Below are positions 1 through 8,645 of a DNA stretch of 62,899 nucleotides, one piece after another (the first letter of the stretch is position 1; each line of letters opens with the position of its first letter). Source of the DNA: an uncultured Pseudomonadales bacterium (lineage in GTDB: Bacteria > Pseudomonadota > Gammaproteobacteria > Pseudomonadales > Cellvibrionaceae). The notes beneath the pieces are model-generated. The model was not told where the DNA came from and ran no database searches. It saw only the letters and a list, made by a program, of their open reading frames with translations. The stretch spans positions 1 to 62,899 of the forward strand of contig CANLTI010000027.1 of NCBI GenBank assembly GCA_947494095.1, written 5' to 3'. The translations under genes were made by a program, and so were the position numbers.

Positions 1-76
1 TTTTATGATTTAACGTTAGATAAGGCTGGCTGATGAGTCAAATAGCTGTTTGTTTTAGGTTTTGGGTTCTTTATAA

Positions 77-235
77 TTAGAATGTTTTTTTGGGGTGTGC
101 CTGCCCCCTGCTTTTGTGATCACGCAGCCTTTAATGAATGCGATAAGAGATACTGGCGGCAGTGTGTATAGATTTGACGGTAATAAAATTGTAGAGTTGG
201 ATATTAGCGCTCCTGGGCGATGGGTGAGAAATTAG
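77..235 (+). pseudogene. C-terminal remnant of a probable polymorphic toxin
   Basis: An open frame of about 52 codons with no convincing start follows a stop at 74-76 and ends with TAG at 233-235. Its last part reads like the tail of a polymorphic or contact-dependent toxin (IRDTGGSVYRFDGNKIVELD, then a GRWVRN end). The reading frame is closed upstream and the other two frames are full of stops, so the toxin body is missing here. The start of a small acidic gene lies two bases after its stop, which is the usual toxin-immunity order. The toxin assignment rests on that layout and on the style of the tail; no catalytic motif is visible. Confidence 0.3.
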
Positions 236-236
236 A

Positions 237-638
237 ATGTATAGTTATTATGCTTTTTTTGAAAATGAAGAGATTTTGAGTCTTATCGATTTAAAGGCCC
301 TGCTTTGTCAAGATTTTAGTCATCGATCTGGCTTTGTGGTGGATATAACACATATGGCCCCATTAAAAATGGATTATTTACTGGCTGAATACGAAACATG
401 GAATGCATCAATATTTTATGAGATTAGGTCTGTCGATTCTGCACGATTTGAGAGTTTTGTAGAGCAATGTTCTGCGTCGGGAGATGAAAGGGCTAGGAAT
501 AGCAAGTATATGATTCGAGTTGTGCTGGATAGTGATGATCCAGTGAAGTACACCAATGAAGATATTTGGATGGTGGAATTTCTGGAGGAGAGAGGGTGTT
601 CTTGTATTTACGACCCTCAGAAAGATGAGTTTTTTTAG
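237..638 (+). CDS. Putative immunity protein (133 aa, unrecognised family)
   Basis: A small acidic cytoplasmic protein with no signal peptide or membrane segment. The ATG lies two bases after the stop of the toxin-like remnant, with GGTGAG at 223-228 as a well-spaced ribosome binding site. Size, acidity and position directly behind a toxin-type tail suggest an immunity protein that neutralises a nuclease-like toxin, but I recognise no named family. It is AT-richer than most genes in the window, as is common for horizontally moved immunity genes. It could equally be an unrelated orphan. Confidence that it is a real gene is fair; confidence in the function is low. Confidence 0.5.
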   Translation: MYSYYAFFENEEILSLIDLKALLCQDFSHRSGFVVDITHMAPLKMDYLLAEYETWNASIFYEIRSVDSARFESFVEQCSASGDERARNSKYMIRVVLDSDDPVKYTNEDIWMVEFLEERGCSCIYDPQKDEFF

Positions 639-1340
639 ATTAAAAGGGTCAGAGTCATTGATTTTTAGATCTTAACTTCAGCCACTTGCAGGGACACCCA
701 CTCAAAAGTTTGAACTCTTGCAGAGATACTCATTCAAAAGCTTGCTTGCCAAAAGCTAGGACAGGTGTGACAAAAGAAAGAGACACTAAGCTTTATCCAC
801 TATCGTATCGCCATGCTAAAATAATCGCTAATAGCGTATTAATTTAATAAAAAGCATAAAGAACCCAAGCTAATAACATAGGGTTATGTAGTTGGGCAGG
901 GGTGATTGTGGGTGATGCGGGAAAAATTTATGGTGGTTGGATATTAGGCAGCGCGCTTGGGCCTTTGTCTGTGCTTGGCAAACAAAGTTGACGTGAAGGG
1001 ATTCACTAATGTCGCAAACGCAGGGAGCGTAAGCGCGACGGATACTCACGCTCAAAGTGCTGTGTTTATAATAACCAGACATCAATGTCGATATTTAAGC
1101 GTTCTAATATGGGGGCAAGTGTTCGCAGATTGTGCCTCGTTAACGTACAGGATGTACTAATCCAGCGGTTGCATGGATGCAAGAGAGCTGGGTGTCGTCA
1201 CGATAGTGTACGGTCATTGTTCCTAATTCGCTCAACAAGTTGAGCTGCAGACTTTGAGTTCTGCAAGCTATGCGTACGATTATTCATTCAGCAGCGATTT
1301 TTCTTATTGATTGCTCATGACCATTAATAGGCGTAGGGTA
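639..1340. other. Gene-free stretch with remnants and hairpins
   Basis: No believable coding frame. At 642-660 a stretch beginning AAAAGGGTCAGAGTCATTG resembles the short motif often seen beside REP-associated IS200-like transposases (from memory, unverified). Further on there are several hairpins: GTAC-AGGAT-GTAC at 1145-1157, TTGCAT-GG-ATGCAA inside a CCAGC/GCTGG outer stem at 1162-1191, GCTCAAC-AA-GTTGAGC at 1230-1245 and TGCAGA/TCTGCA at 1246-1265. The two short ORFs here (870-1085 and 957-1160) overlap on opposite strands and look spurious. Probably debris of mobile DNA. Confidence 0.4.
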
Positions 1341-1383
1341 TAAAAAGATGGAGAGCTTTATTTCTGAGCTCTCCATCTTTAGC
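1341..1383 (-). terminator. Rho-independent terminator of the RND operon
   Basis: A perfect 14-bp stem (AAAGATGGAGAGCT at 1344-1357 with AGCTCTCCATCTTT at 1367-1380) and a 9-nt loop, followed on the minus strand by a run of T. It lies just past the stop codon of the RND permease gene. Confidence 0.85.
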
Positions 1384-1403
1384 ACTATAGTTTATAAGCG
1401 TAT

Positions 1404-4400
1404 TTAGCGATTTACAGTTTTTTGTGAGCCAGGTAAATATTTACCAACCCAATTGAATAGCCGTTTGATGCCACGGAAATCTTCTAGCATCAAATACATA
1501 CACGGTACCAGTATGAGTGTGACCAATGTGGCATAGAGCACGGAAAAACCTAATGCGACAGCCATGGGGATCACAAATTTTGCCTGTAAGCTTGTCTCAA
1601 ACATAATGGGTAGTACACCAGCAAAAGTGGTGATCGATGTTAATGTAATGGCCCTAAAGCGAGCGCAGCCTGCTTCGATGACTGCATCGCCTATATCCAT
1701 CCCTGCCTCTCGGCGCTTATTCACAAAGTCTGTAAATACTAGGCTGTCGTTGATCACTACCCCTGCTGCAGCAATAAGGCCAAAGGTCGACATCATGCTA
1801 AGGTTTATACCAAAAAAGAAGTGTCCCCAAATTGCACCCGTGAGGCTAAATGGAATCACCGACATAACAATAATGGGTTGGTAGTAACTTTTTAGCGGTA
1901 CAGCCAACAAAATATAAACCATCACTAAACCCGCAATCATAAACAGTAGCTGTTCATTTTGTTGGGCTTGGGTTTCTTTTATCGAGCCGCCTAACTCCGT
2001 TTTAACCCGAGGATGCTTTGCTGTGAGCTGGGGTAGAAGATTGTCTTTAATATTATCAACAACCTCGTTGGGCTCCACTTGGCTCTCATCGATCGCCCCC
2101 CAGATATAAACACTACGAAATCCACTTTCGCGACGAATATAGCTAATGCCTGGTTCTTCACGGAGCGTAACCACATCCCCCAAAAACACCTCTTGCCCTG
2201 AGGGAGTTGAAAGCACGGTATATTTTAAATCGGCAAAACGTTCACGAGTTAATTTAGGGTAGCGCACCATCACTCTGACTTCTTCGCCATCGCGGATGAC
2301 GCGCTGCGCTTCGCCCCCGTAAAAACTATTACCCACTTGACCGGCAATAGTGACAAGATCTAAACCTAGATCGTAGGCAACAGGGAGCAGATCCAGTTGG
2401 ATTTCTTTACTGGCAGGGTCAATGGTGGAGCTAATATCGTACAGGCCTTTTTGTTGCTGTAGCATAGCGATAAATTCTCGTCCTGCTGCATTGAGAGAAT
2501 CAATATCGCTGCCAAAAAGCAAGTACCCAAAGTCGCCGTCATTACCCCCATCATTCACGTCCTCTTGAATCGAAAAAGATCTCATACCCGGAATTTCAGG
2601 AATAGCTTCACGCCAGCGCCGGGCCAGTTCAAACGCGTTAAACGGCCGCAACTGCTCATCGACCAAAGGCACAACAATGCGCGCCTCGCTGCGGCCATTA
2701 TTCAAAGCCAGCAAGTCTTTAATCATTTTTTGACCGGTTTCTTGCTCTACCTGTTTATCGACTTCATACAACACGCGCTCGATAGTTTTGAGAGCGTTAA
2801 TCGTCATGAGATCAGAGACGTTTTCATTCATTTCAATGCGCACACTAGGGAAGTCATGAGGCACCGCAGGCGTTGGTACTGTTCGCACATAATTCGCTTG
2901 AATTAAACCAAAGCTAAGCAGCAATACGCCAACAAAAACGCCAAATACACTCCAGCGCCATTGTGTGCATGTGTATACAAAGTTGCGGTAGCGACCGTTG
3001 ATAAAACCAAAAAATCGCGTATTGAATTTTTCTCGCCATGAACCCGGTTTTATTTTTACCACTTTCATGTGTGCTATATGCGCGGGGAGAATAAGTTTGG
3101 ATTCGATTAAACTAAAAACTAAACATAAAATAACAACAGCGGCAATATTATAAAAGAAGGCTCCCTGAGGCCCGCTAGACATAACAAAAGGGACAAATAC
3201 GGCAATGGTAGTTAGGACACCAAAGGTGGCAGGAACAGCAACGCGGTGGGCGCCGCGTACTACATTATTAACACCGCCGCCGTATTTTTCAATTTCACTG
3301 TAAGCACTTTCGCCGATGACAATAGCATCATCGACCACTATCCCCAGCACCATAATAAAAGCAAATAGCGATAGAATATTAATACTGACACCAAATGCTG
3401 GCATTAACATTATGGCACCAAGAAAGCAAAGGGGTAAGCCCACCATTACCCAAAATGCGAGTCTAATTTGCAAAAATATGCCCAGCATAATGGCAACAAG
3501 TATCGATCCCATGAGTAAGTTGTCGAGCATCATATCTAGGCGCGCATTAAGGTAATACGTCATGTCTACGAGTACTTTCAGCTTTAAGCCTGACGGCAGT
3601 GTTTTATTGCGTTCTTTTATATAGTTTTTAACAGAGTCCGCAACGGGTATAATGCTTTGCTCTTTTGTCGCGTTGACTGAAAGATATATTGCATTTTGGC
3701 CGGAGTACTTAAAGTAGTGCTCCCCCTCGATAAGACCATCTTTAATAACCGCTACATCTTGTAGTAAAACCCGAGCACCATTATCACCAATTTTTACGGG
3801 AATAGAGCGAAACTTTTCGCCGTTATAGAGTTGGTTTTCAACACGCACGGAAATAATTCCCGCATTCGTACGCAACTGCCCAGCCGAAATATTAGTGGAA
3901 TGCCGACGAATAGCACTGGCCACTTGAGCAAGTGTAAGGCTATATTTTCGAAGTTCGTCAGGTTTGATCTCTATGGCAATTTCGTCTTCGGGCGCCTGCA
4001 TCGATACCAAAGCCACATTAGAGAGCTCAAGTAATTCATCTTCAATCATTTTTGCAAGAGGTTTTAACTCCGTTAAAGGAGCGTCACCGACTAAAGATAA
4101 TTCAATTACTTGCTGTTGAAATTCTTGCTGGGTTACATTAACAGGTTCCATATCTGCCGGAAACGTGGCAATACCATCTACCCGCAACTTTACCTTATCA
4201 AGTACATCTGTCAGTTTAGCATTGGGGTCAATTTCGAGTGACACACGTCCATAACCGCGGTTTGCTCGTGAAATCATTTCTGTAATTTCAGTGACATCTT
4301 TTAGCGCTTCTTCTATTTTTATAAGAATGCTTTCTTCTATTTCTTGTGGCGATACACCGGGGTATACAGCACTGACCTGAATATAGTTAATTTCGATATT

Positions 4401-4538
4401 AGGGAACATTTGACGTTGAGCTGTAAAATAGCTCACTGTCCCCAAGATGATAATAAACACCATCAATAAATTTGCTGCAACGGGGTTTTTGGCAAAAAAA
4501 GCAATAATACCGCCTGGCACTTCATTAGTTACACTCAT
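1404..4538 (-). CDS. RND-family efflux permease (AcrB/HAE1-like), 1044 aa
   Basis: Inner-membrane proton-driven pump of the resistance-nodulation-division superfamily. Length, an N-terminal transmembrane helix followed by a large periplasmic loop, and the internal duplication (second loop after about residue 530) all fit. The TM4 proton-relay aspartate pair is present as VVDDAIVIGE (Asp403-Asp404). The matching TM10 stretch reads AAAGVVINDSLVF. It is transcribed after the adaptor gene with an 8-bp gap, so the two form one operon. No outer-membrane channel or regulator lies next to it, so it probably borrows a TolC-like channel encoded elsewhere. Substrate cannot be told from sequence; the family includes multidrug exporters. 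Confidence 0.9.
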   Translation of the reverse strand: MSVTNEVPGGIIAFFAKNPVAANLLMVFIIILGTVSYFTAQRQMFPNIEINYIQVSAVYPGVSPQEIEESILIKIEEALKDVTEITEMISRANRGYGRVSLEIDPNAKLTDVLDKVKLRVDGIATFPADMEPVNVTQQEFQQQVIELSLVGDAPLTELKPLAKMIEDELLELSNVALVSMQAPEDEIAIEIKPDELRKYSLTLAQVASAIRRHSTNISAGQLRTNAGIISVRVENQLYNGEKFRSIPVKIGDNGARVLLQDVAVIKDGLIEGEHYFKYSGQNAIYLSVNATKEQSIIPVADSVKNYIKERNKTLPSGLKLKVLVDMTYYLNARLDMMLDNLLMGSILVAIMLGIFLQIRLAFWVMVGLPLCFLGAIMLMPAFGVSINILSLFAFIMVLGIVVDDAIVIGESAYSEIEKYGGGVNNVVRGAHRVAVPATFGVLTTIAVFVPFVMSSGPQGAFFYNIAAVVILCLVFSLIESKLILPAHIAHMKVVKIKPGSWREKFNTRFFGFINGRYRNFVYTCTQWRWSVFGVFVGVLLLSFGLIQANYVRTVPTPAVPHDFPSVRIEMNENVSDLMTINALKTIERVLYEVDKQVEQETGQKMIKDLLALNNGRSEARIVVPLVDEQLRPFNAFELARRWREAIPEIPGMRSFSIQEDVNDGGNDGDFGYLLFGSDIDSLNAAGREFIAMLQQQKGLYDISSTIDPASKEIQLDLLPVAYDLGLDLVTIAGQVGNSFYGGEAQRVIRDGEEVRVMVRYPKLTRERFADLKYTVLSTPSGQEVFLGDVVTLREEPGISYIRRESGFRSVYIWGAIDESQVEPNEVVDNIKDNLLPQLTAKHPRVKTELGGSIKETQAQQNEQLLFMIAGLVMVYILLAVPLKSYYQPIIVMSVIPFSLTGAIWGHFFFGINLSMMSTFGLIAAAGVVINDSLVFTDFVNKRREAGMDIGDAVIEAGCARFRAITLTSITTFAGVLPIMFETSLQAKFVIPMAVALGFSVLYATLVTLILVPCMYLMLEDFRGIKRLFNWVGKYLPGSQKTVNR

Positions 4539-4546
4539 AACGCCCC

Positions 4547-5743
4547 CTAGCGGTTAGCTGCTTTTTGTTCGGCCGTTTTATTACCCGGCTGATCACTTAA
4601 CGGCTTTAGATCCCCATCGGTTACGGCAAGCTTCACCGCCATACCGTTTTGAGGGTATTCCGGTAAAGTAGTCACTACTTTATCATCGTCCATTAAGTCA
4701 CCACGAATCAAAAAGAACTCCCCCTCTTCACGCACTACTCTAACATTGCGAGGCTCCAAGCGCTGTGCTGGGTCAACAATCCAAACTTTTTGATTGGTCA
4801 CTAATTCCTGCGGTAAGCGATATACATCTTCTAATGTTTTCCCCGTAAAGCCGACTTTGGCATAGCTACCAAACTTAATGGGAGGAAGGTCACTTTTTAG
4901 GCTGTAGGGGTCGGGGATTCGAGCGACCAAATGGCTCATGCGTGTAGCGCTGTCAACAATACCTAAATCGCGAGTAATTAAGGCCTCTCGATATACTTGA
5001 GTGGCTCCCTTTACAGTGACCCTAGCTGCCAAACCTGCAACGCGCTCAGGAAGGAAAGTAGTATCGAAGCCGGCAATGGGGAAGGTGACTTCGGCGTACT
5101 CAATATTATAAAGCTCTCCAACCTCAGCCCCTCGAGACACATACTGCCCCTTGCCAAGGTTGCGTGCGACAACTAGAGCATCATAAGGTGCTCTAACTTC
5201 GCAGTTGTCCAAATCTCGCTGGGCAATTTTTAACTGGGCCTGACTCGATTTTAGCGCTGCGCGCGCACTCAGTAATTGGGGCTTACGTAGATAAAGGTCG
5301 GTAACCTTAGCTTTAGGGGCTGTTTTGGCCTCGCTTTCGGCAACTGCTGCACGCGCTTGCTCTTCTATTAATGCCGCCTCAGCAAGAGATAAGTCTGCCT
5401 GCGCTTTCATCAGTGCAGCCTCATAAGTATCTTTTTCAATACTAAATAGCACCTCGCCACGCGCGATTAAACCACCAGGTACAAAATTTTCATGCCAGTG
5501 GATAACCTCTCCTGAAACCTGAGCAGCCAAGTGTGTACGCTCTAAAGGCTCTACCTCACCAAAGCTAGAAATTTGCACTTGATAATTCTGAGCAAAAACC
5601 GATTCAACCTTAATGACAGGGCGAATATCTACCGGCGCTTTTTTATCACCGTCGCCTTTGGTCGCCCCAATGGCTGTCATACCCGCCACACCTACAGCAA
5701 CGGCCACAAACGGAAAAACCACCTTCATCCACTTTTTGTTCAT
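4547..5743 (-). CDS. RND efflux periplasmic adaptor (membrane fusion protein), 398 aa
   Basis: Bridges the RND permease to an outer-membrane channel. The N-terminus has an uncleaved anchor or signal segment (FPFVAVAVGVAGMTAIGA). Two half-lipoyl stretches flank a long coiled-coil hairpin rich in Ala, Gln, Glu and Leu (about residues 95-180), followed by beta-barrel and membrane-proximal domains: the HlyD/AcrA order. It is the first gene of a two-gene operon, 8 bp before the permease. The C-terminal tail is charged and variable. Not assigned to a named system. Confidence 0.88.
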   Translation of the reverse strand: MNKKWMKVVFPFVAVAVGVAGMTAIGATKGDGDKKAPVDIRPVIKVESVFAQNYQVQISSFGEVEPLERTHLAAQVSGEVIHWHENFVPGGLIARGEVLFSIEKDTYEAALMKAQADLSLAEAALIEEQARAAVAESEAKTAPKAKVTDLYLRKPQLLSARAALKSSQAQLKIAQRDLDNCEVRAPYDALVVARNLGKGQYVSRGAEVGELYNIEYAEVTFPIAGFDTTFLPERVAGLAARVTVKGATQVYREALITRDLGIVDSATRMSHLVARIPDPYSLKSDLPPIKFGSYAKVGFTGKTLEDVYRLPQELVTNQKVWIVDPAQRLEPRNVRVVREEGEFFLIRGDLMDDDKVVTTLPEYPQNGMAVKLAVTDGDLKPLSDQPGNKTAEQKAANR

Positions 5744-6175
5744 TTTTCATTTCCCTCAACAAATTTTTATACGAATTCTACACCTCTTTTCGCTGTTTTG
5801 TCGCAAATAACCCCCTGTGATGCAGCATAAGTGATGAATGTAAGATGCCTGCCTTTCTCAATGAGCTCGGCCTATATATTTGCGTGTCTAGCAATGGGCG
5901 CATTAAGGCATGTCATAAATGATGCGCATGAATGCACTCGTGCTGAAGGGGTGTTAGTGAGCTATTTCGGTGCGGCTTAAACTTGCAGCCGCTTGTGGTA
6001 GCACTCAATGCGATTACTCAGGGTTTGTTGTTCAGCTTTTGGCAGTCATTCAGCTTTCGTATGGCGCTGGACAATCGGCGCGCCTTTAAATAAGCAGTGT
6101 GAGTGCCTGTCCTCGTGTTTTAGACATTTTGTAAAGCTGGCCAAAGCATTGTTATAAGTGATGAGCACTAAAAAC
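5744..6175. other. Spacer with no recognisable gene
   Basis: About 430 bp between the start of the RND adaptor gene and the terminator of sstT. It must hold the promoter of the RND operon, but I see no clear operator, repeat or coding frame. Confidence 0.4.
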
Positions 6176-6204
6176 ACAAAAACCGCTCAGGTGAGCGGTT
6201 TTTT
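6176..6204. terminator. Bidirectional terminator downstream of sstT
   Basis: Stem ACCGCTCA (6182-6189) with TGAGCGGT (6192-6199) around a two-base turn, flanked by A-run and T-run on the two sides so it can work in both directions. It lies about 20 bp past the sstT stop on the minus strand. Confidence 0.8.
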
Positions 6205-6225
6205 ATAGCTTATCTGCAGGTAATA

Positions 6226-7449
6226 TTAGCTATTCTCTTTATTTTTTGCCGCTTCACAAGCAACTGCGGTAAAGACTACATCGGTTGAGCTGTTTAATGC
6301 CGTTTCGGCTGAATCCTGAATCACACCAATAATAAAACCAACAGCCACTACTTGCATGGCTACATCATTTGATATGCCAAATAAGCTACAGGCCAAAGGT
6401 ATTAGTAGCAGTGAGCCACCAGCAACACCCGAGGCACCACAAGCTGATATGGCTGCAACAACACTTAATAATATAGCCGTTAAAAAATCGACCTGAATAC
6501 CCAAGGTATTTACAGCGGCTAATGTTAACACGGTAATAGTGATTGCTGCGCCGCCCATATTAATGGTTGCGCCTAGCGGTATTGAAACTGAATAGGTGTC
6601 TTTATGAAGTTTTAACTCTTCACACAGCGCCATATTTACTGGAATATTTGCTGCGCTGGAGCGAGTAAAAAAAGCCGTGAGGCCACTTTCACGTAAACAT
6701 TTTAGTACCAATGGATAAGGATTACGCCGAATCTTTAAGTACACAATCATCGGGTTAACGACTAATGCGATAAATAACATTGCACCTACTAATACACTAA
6801 GCAATTGAGCGTAGCCTGCTAATGCTTCAAAACCTGTTGCAGCAGTTGTGCCAGCCACTAAGCCAAAAATACCAATAGGCGCAAAGCATATAACAAAACG
6901 TACAATTTTAGTCACGCTATCACTTAAATCAGAGAGTACTTTTTTGGTTGCTTCGCTAGCGTGATGTAATGTAACCCCTAGGCCTACAGCCCATGCTAAG
7001 ATGCCAATATAATTACCTGTTAATAAGGCGTTAATAGGGTTGTCTACAATTTTAAAAAGTAGAGTATTTAATACTTCTGCAATGCCTTGTGGCGGGTTTG
7101 AGTCTTCAATGCCGCCAGCAAGTAATAGCGTCGTCGGGAATGCAAAGCTAAATGCCACCGCAGTTAATGCTGCCGCTAATGTTCCAATCAAGTACAACCC
7201 AATAATAGGTCGCATATTGGTTTGGGCGTTTTTCTTTTGGTTTGCAATTGATGACGCTACGAGAACGAACACAAGTATAGGCGCAACAGCCTTTAATGCT
7301 TTAACAAATAAACTGCCTAAAAATGACACTTGTATTGCGGCAGAAGTTGAAACTGTGGCGAGAATAACACCAAGAGTAATACCGACGAGAATTTGTAGTA
7401 CTAAGCTGCCGCTAGTAACCCGTGCTAACAGTGATTTATTTTGATTCAT
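6226..7449 (-). CDS. sstT: Serine/threonine:Na+ symporter SstT, 407 aa
   Basis: Sodium-coupled uptake of serine and threonine in the inner membrane; dicarboxylate/amino acid:cation symporter (DAACS) family. The length matches the roughly 410-aa SstT subfamily, shorter than GltP or DctA. Family stretches include the serine-rich re-entrant loop ([20 protein letters not shown]), the [19 protein letters not shown] segment and the C-terminal [15 protein letters not shown]. Single-gene unit with its own terminator. A 267-bp mobile repeat lies just upstream of its start (7483-7749) with its hairpin strand in the sense direction, so it could form part of the mRNA leader. Confidence 0.92.
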   Translation of the reverse strand: MNQNKSLLARVTSGSLVLQILVGITLGVILATVSTSAAIQVSFLGSLFVKALKAVAPILVFVLVASSIANQKKNAQTNMRPIIGLYLIGTLAAALTAVAFSFAFPTTLLLAGGIEDSNPPQGIAEVLNTLLFKIVDNPINALLTGNYIGILAWAVGLGVTLHHASEATKKVLSDLSDSVTKIVRFVICFAPIGIFGLVAGTTAATGFEALAGYAQLLSVLVGAMLFIALVVNPMIVYLKIRRNPYPLVLKCLRESGLTAFFTRSSAANIPVNMALCEELKLHKDTYSVSIPLGATINMGGAAITITVLTLAAVNTLGIQVDFLTAILLSVVAAISACGASGVAGGSLLLIPLACSLFGISNDVAMQVVAVGFIIGVIQDSAETALNSSTDVVFTAVACEAAKNKENS

Positions 7450-7474
7450 TACTTGACCTATGATTATTATATTT

Positions 7475-7757
7475 ATGATTTTGTAACTATTCAGAGGTGC
7501 CGGCGTTGGGGGCTAATGAATCATTGACTGGGCCGCTCAAGCCATCAGCGATTTTGTGCTCCTCGACTTTATGCCCCTCGACTTTATGCTCCTGCAAAGT
7601 CTAATCTTGCATATCCCTACTAGTGCAGGTGCACGGCCTAACTCTTGCTTTCCTCGCAAGGCCCGGCACTTCAACGGCCAAAAATAATCCATTAGCACCC
7701 GTCAGGTGCTGTTTTTCAGCTTGGCTGGTAGCTTGGCTGAATAGTTACATGACTTTT
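7475..7757 (-). mobile_element. MITE-like element, copy A (with flanking duplications)
   Basis: Element 7483-7749, bounded by GTAACTATTCAG and CTGAATAGTTAC in inverted orientation. Flanks are ATGATTTT (7475-7482) and ATGACTTT (7750-7757), a 7/8 match, read as an aged 8-bp target duplication. The GGA-loop hairpins are on the minus strand, including the GACTTT/AAAGTC hairpin. A further subterminal hairpin (AGCACC/GGTGCT) differs in sequence from that of other copies but keeps pairing. No transposase is encoded. Confidence 0.85.
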
Positions 7758-8104
7758 AATAAGCTCGGGTAGGTGTATATCGGATGAAATGGCTAAAGTC
7801 TAGCCTGAGTTCCACAATGACCCACTAATATTACGCACTGTGTTCAAATAAGCCGCATTTAGACAACATGTGACCAATTATAATACGGGTATTACTCAGT
7901 ATGGCGCTAATCAATTTATGTGTATCGCATTGGGTAAGCGCCCCATTATAACCGTCACAAAGGTATTCATCTACTCGCGGCCGCCGATAATAAATCAGGG
8001 CTATTCGAGAGCGTCCAGCCCACAGCTCGGCGCGTAAAAAACCTAAAACGACAGCCATATAAGGGGCGAGTAAAAATACATTATCCCATAATACTTGTTT
8101 TGGG
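7758..8104. other. Spacer between two MITE copies
   Basis: About 350 bp between copies A and B. It holds a 75-codon frame on the minus strand (8058-7831) starting MAVVLGFLRAELWAGRS, without a clear ribosome binding site or a recognised family. It may be a gene fragment cut off by repeat insertion. Nothing else is seen. Confidence 0.3.
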
Positions 8105-8409
8105 GTAATTATTCAGCCCAGCTGAAAACATCATCTGATAGGGTGTTGAGGGATTATTTTCTGAGTATTTAAGCGCCGGGCCTTGCAGGGAAAGCAAGGG
8201 TTAGACAGTGCAGGAGCACACTGTCGAGAGCGCTTATATAGCAGCCAGCCCCAGCATGGATGCGTGGGGGTAGACTTTGCACCTGCACTAGGGATATGCA
8301 AGCTTAGACTTTGCGGGAGCACAAAGTCGAGGAGCACAAAGTCGCAGATGGCTTGAGCGGTCCATTCAATGATTCATTAGCGCCCAATTGCGGCCCTCTG
8401 AATAGTTAC
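8105..8409 (+). mobile_element. MITE-like element, copy B (long form)
   Basis: Bounded by GTAATTATTCAG and CTGAATAGTTAC, 305 bp. It carries the hairpin cassette on the plus strand: CCTTGC/GCAAGG with loop AGGGAAA, GACAGTG/CACTGTC (8204-8225) with loop CAGGAGCA, CCCCAGC around ATGGAT, TGCA/TGCA around CTAGGGATA, and GACTTTG/CAAAGTC (8307-8328) with loop CGGGAGCA. Flanks share only a TGTTTT core, so the duplication is not clean. It lies about 235 bp upstream of the cytochrome c peroxidase gene in the sense direction. Confidence 0.85.
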
Positions 8410-8645
8410 TGTTTTTAAAATCATAAGATAAATGTGTTATCTAGTTTATTTCATCTTCGTTTTTAAGTATCACAAAATTAACACATTCATAACATTTCTG
8501 TAAATTCGTTAATTAATGCCTTTGAAGTGGTAATGTGCTCTTGTTATTTGTGTATGCTCGATGCGCGATAATCTTAATATATTTGATTGTTGCTTTTTTA
8601 AGTTCTAATACGTTGGGTTAACAATAATTTCAGGAATCAGATGTT

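Noticed and set aside
870..1160. Two overlapping short ORFs on opposite strands
   Set aside because: No start signals, no recognisable protein, and the stretch is rich in hairpins.
7831..8058. 75-codon minus-strand ORF as a firm gene
   Set aside because: No ribosome binding site and no family; kept only as a possible fragment in the spacer entry.
8131..8337. ORFs inside MITE copies (also 26445-26678 and 53933-54139)
   Set aside because: They lie within non-coding repeat copies in both orientations and share sequence only because the repeats do.
8097..8417. Clean 8-bp duplication around MITE copy B
   Set aside because: Flanks GTTTTGGG and TGTTTTTA share only a TGTTTT core when shifted, so I do not count it as support.
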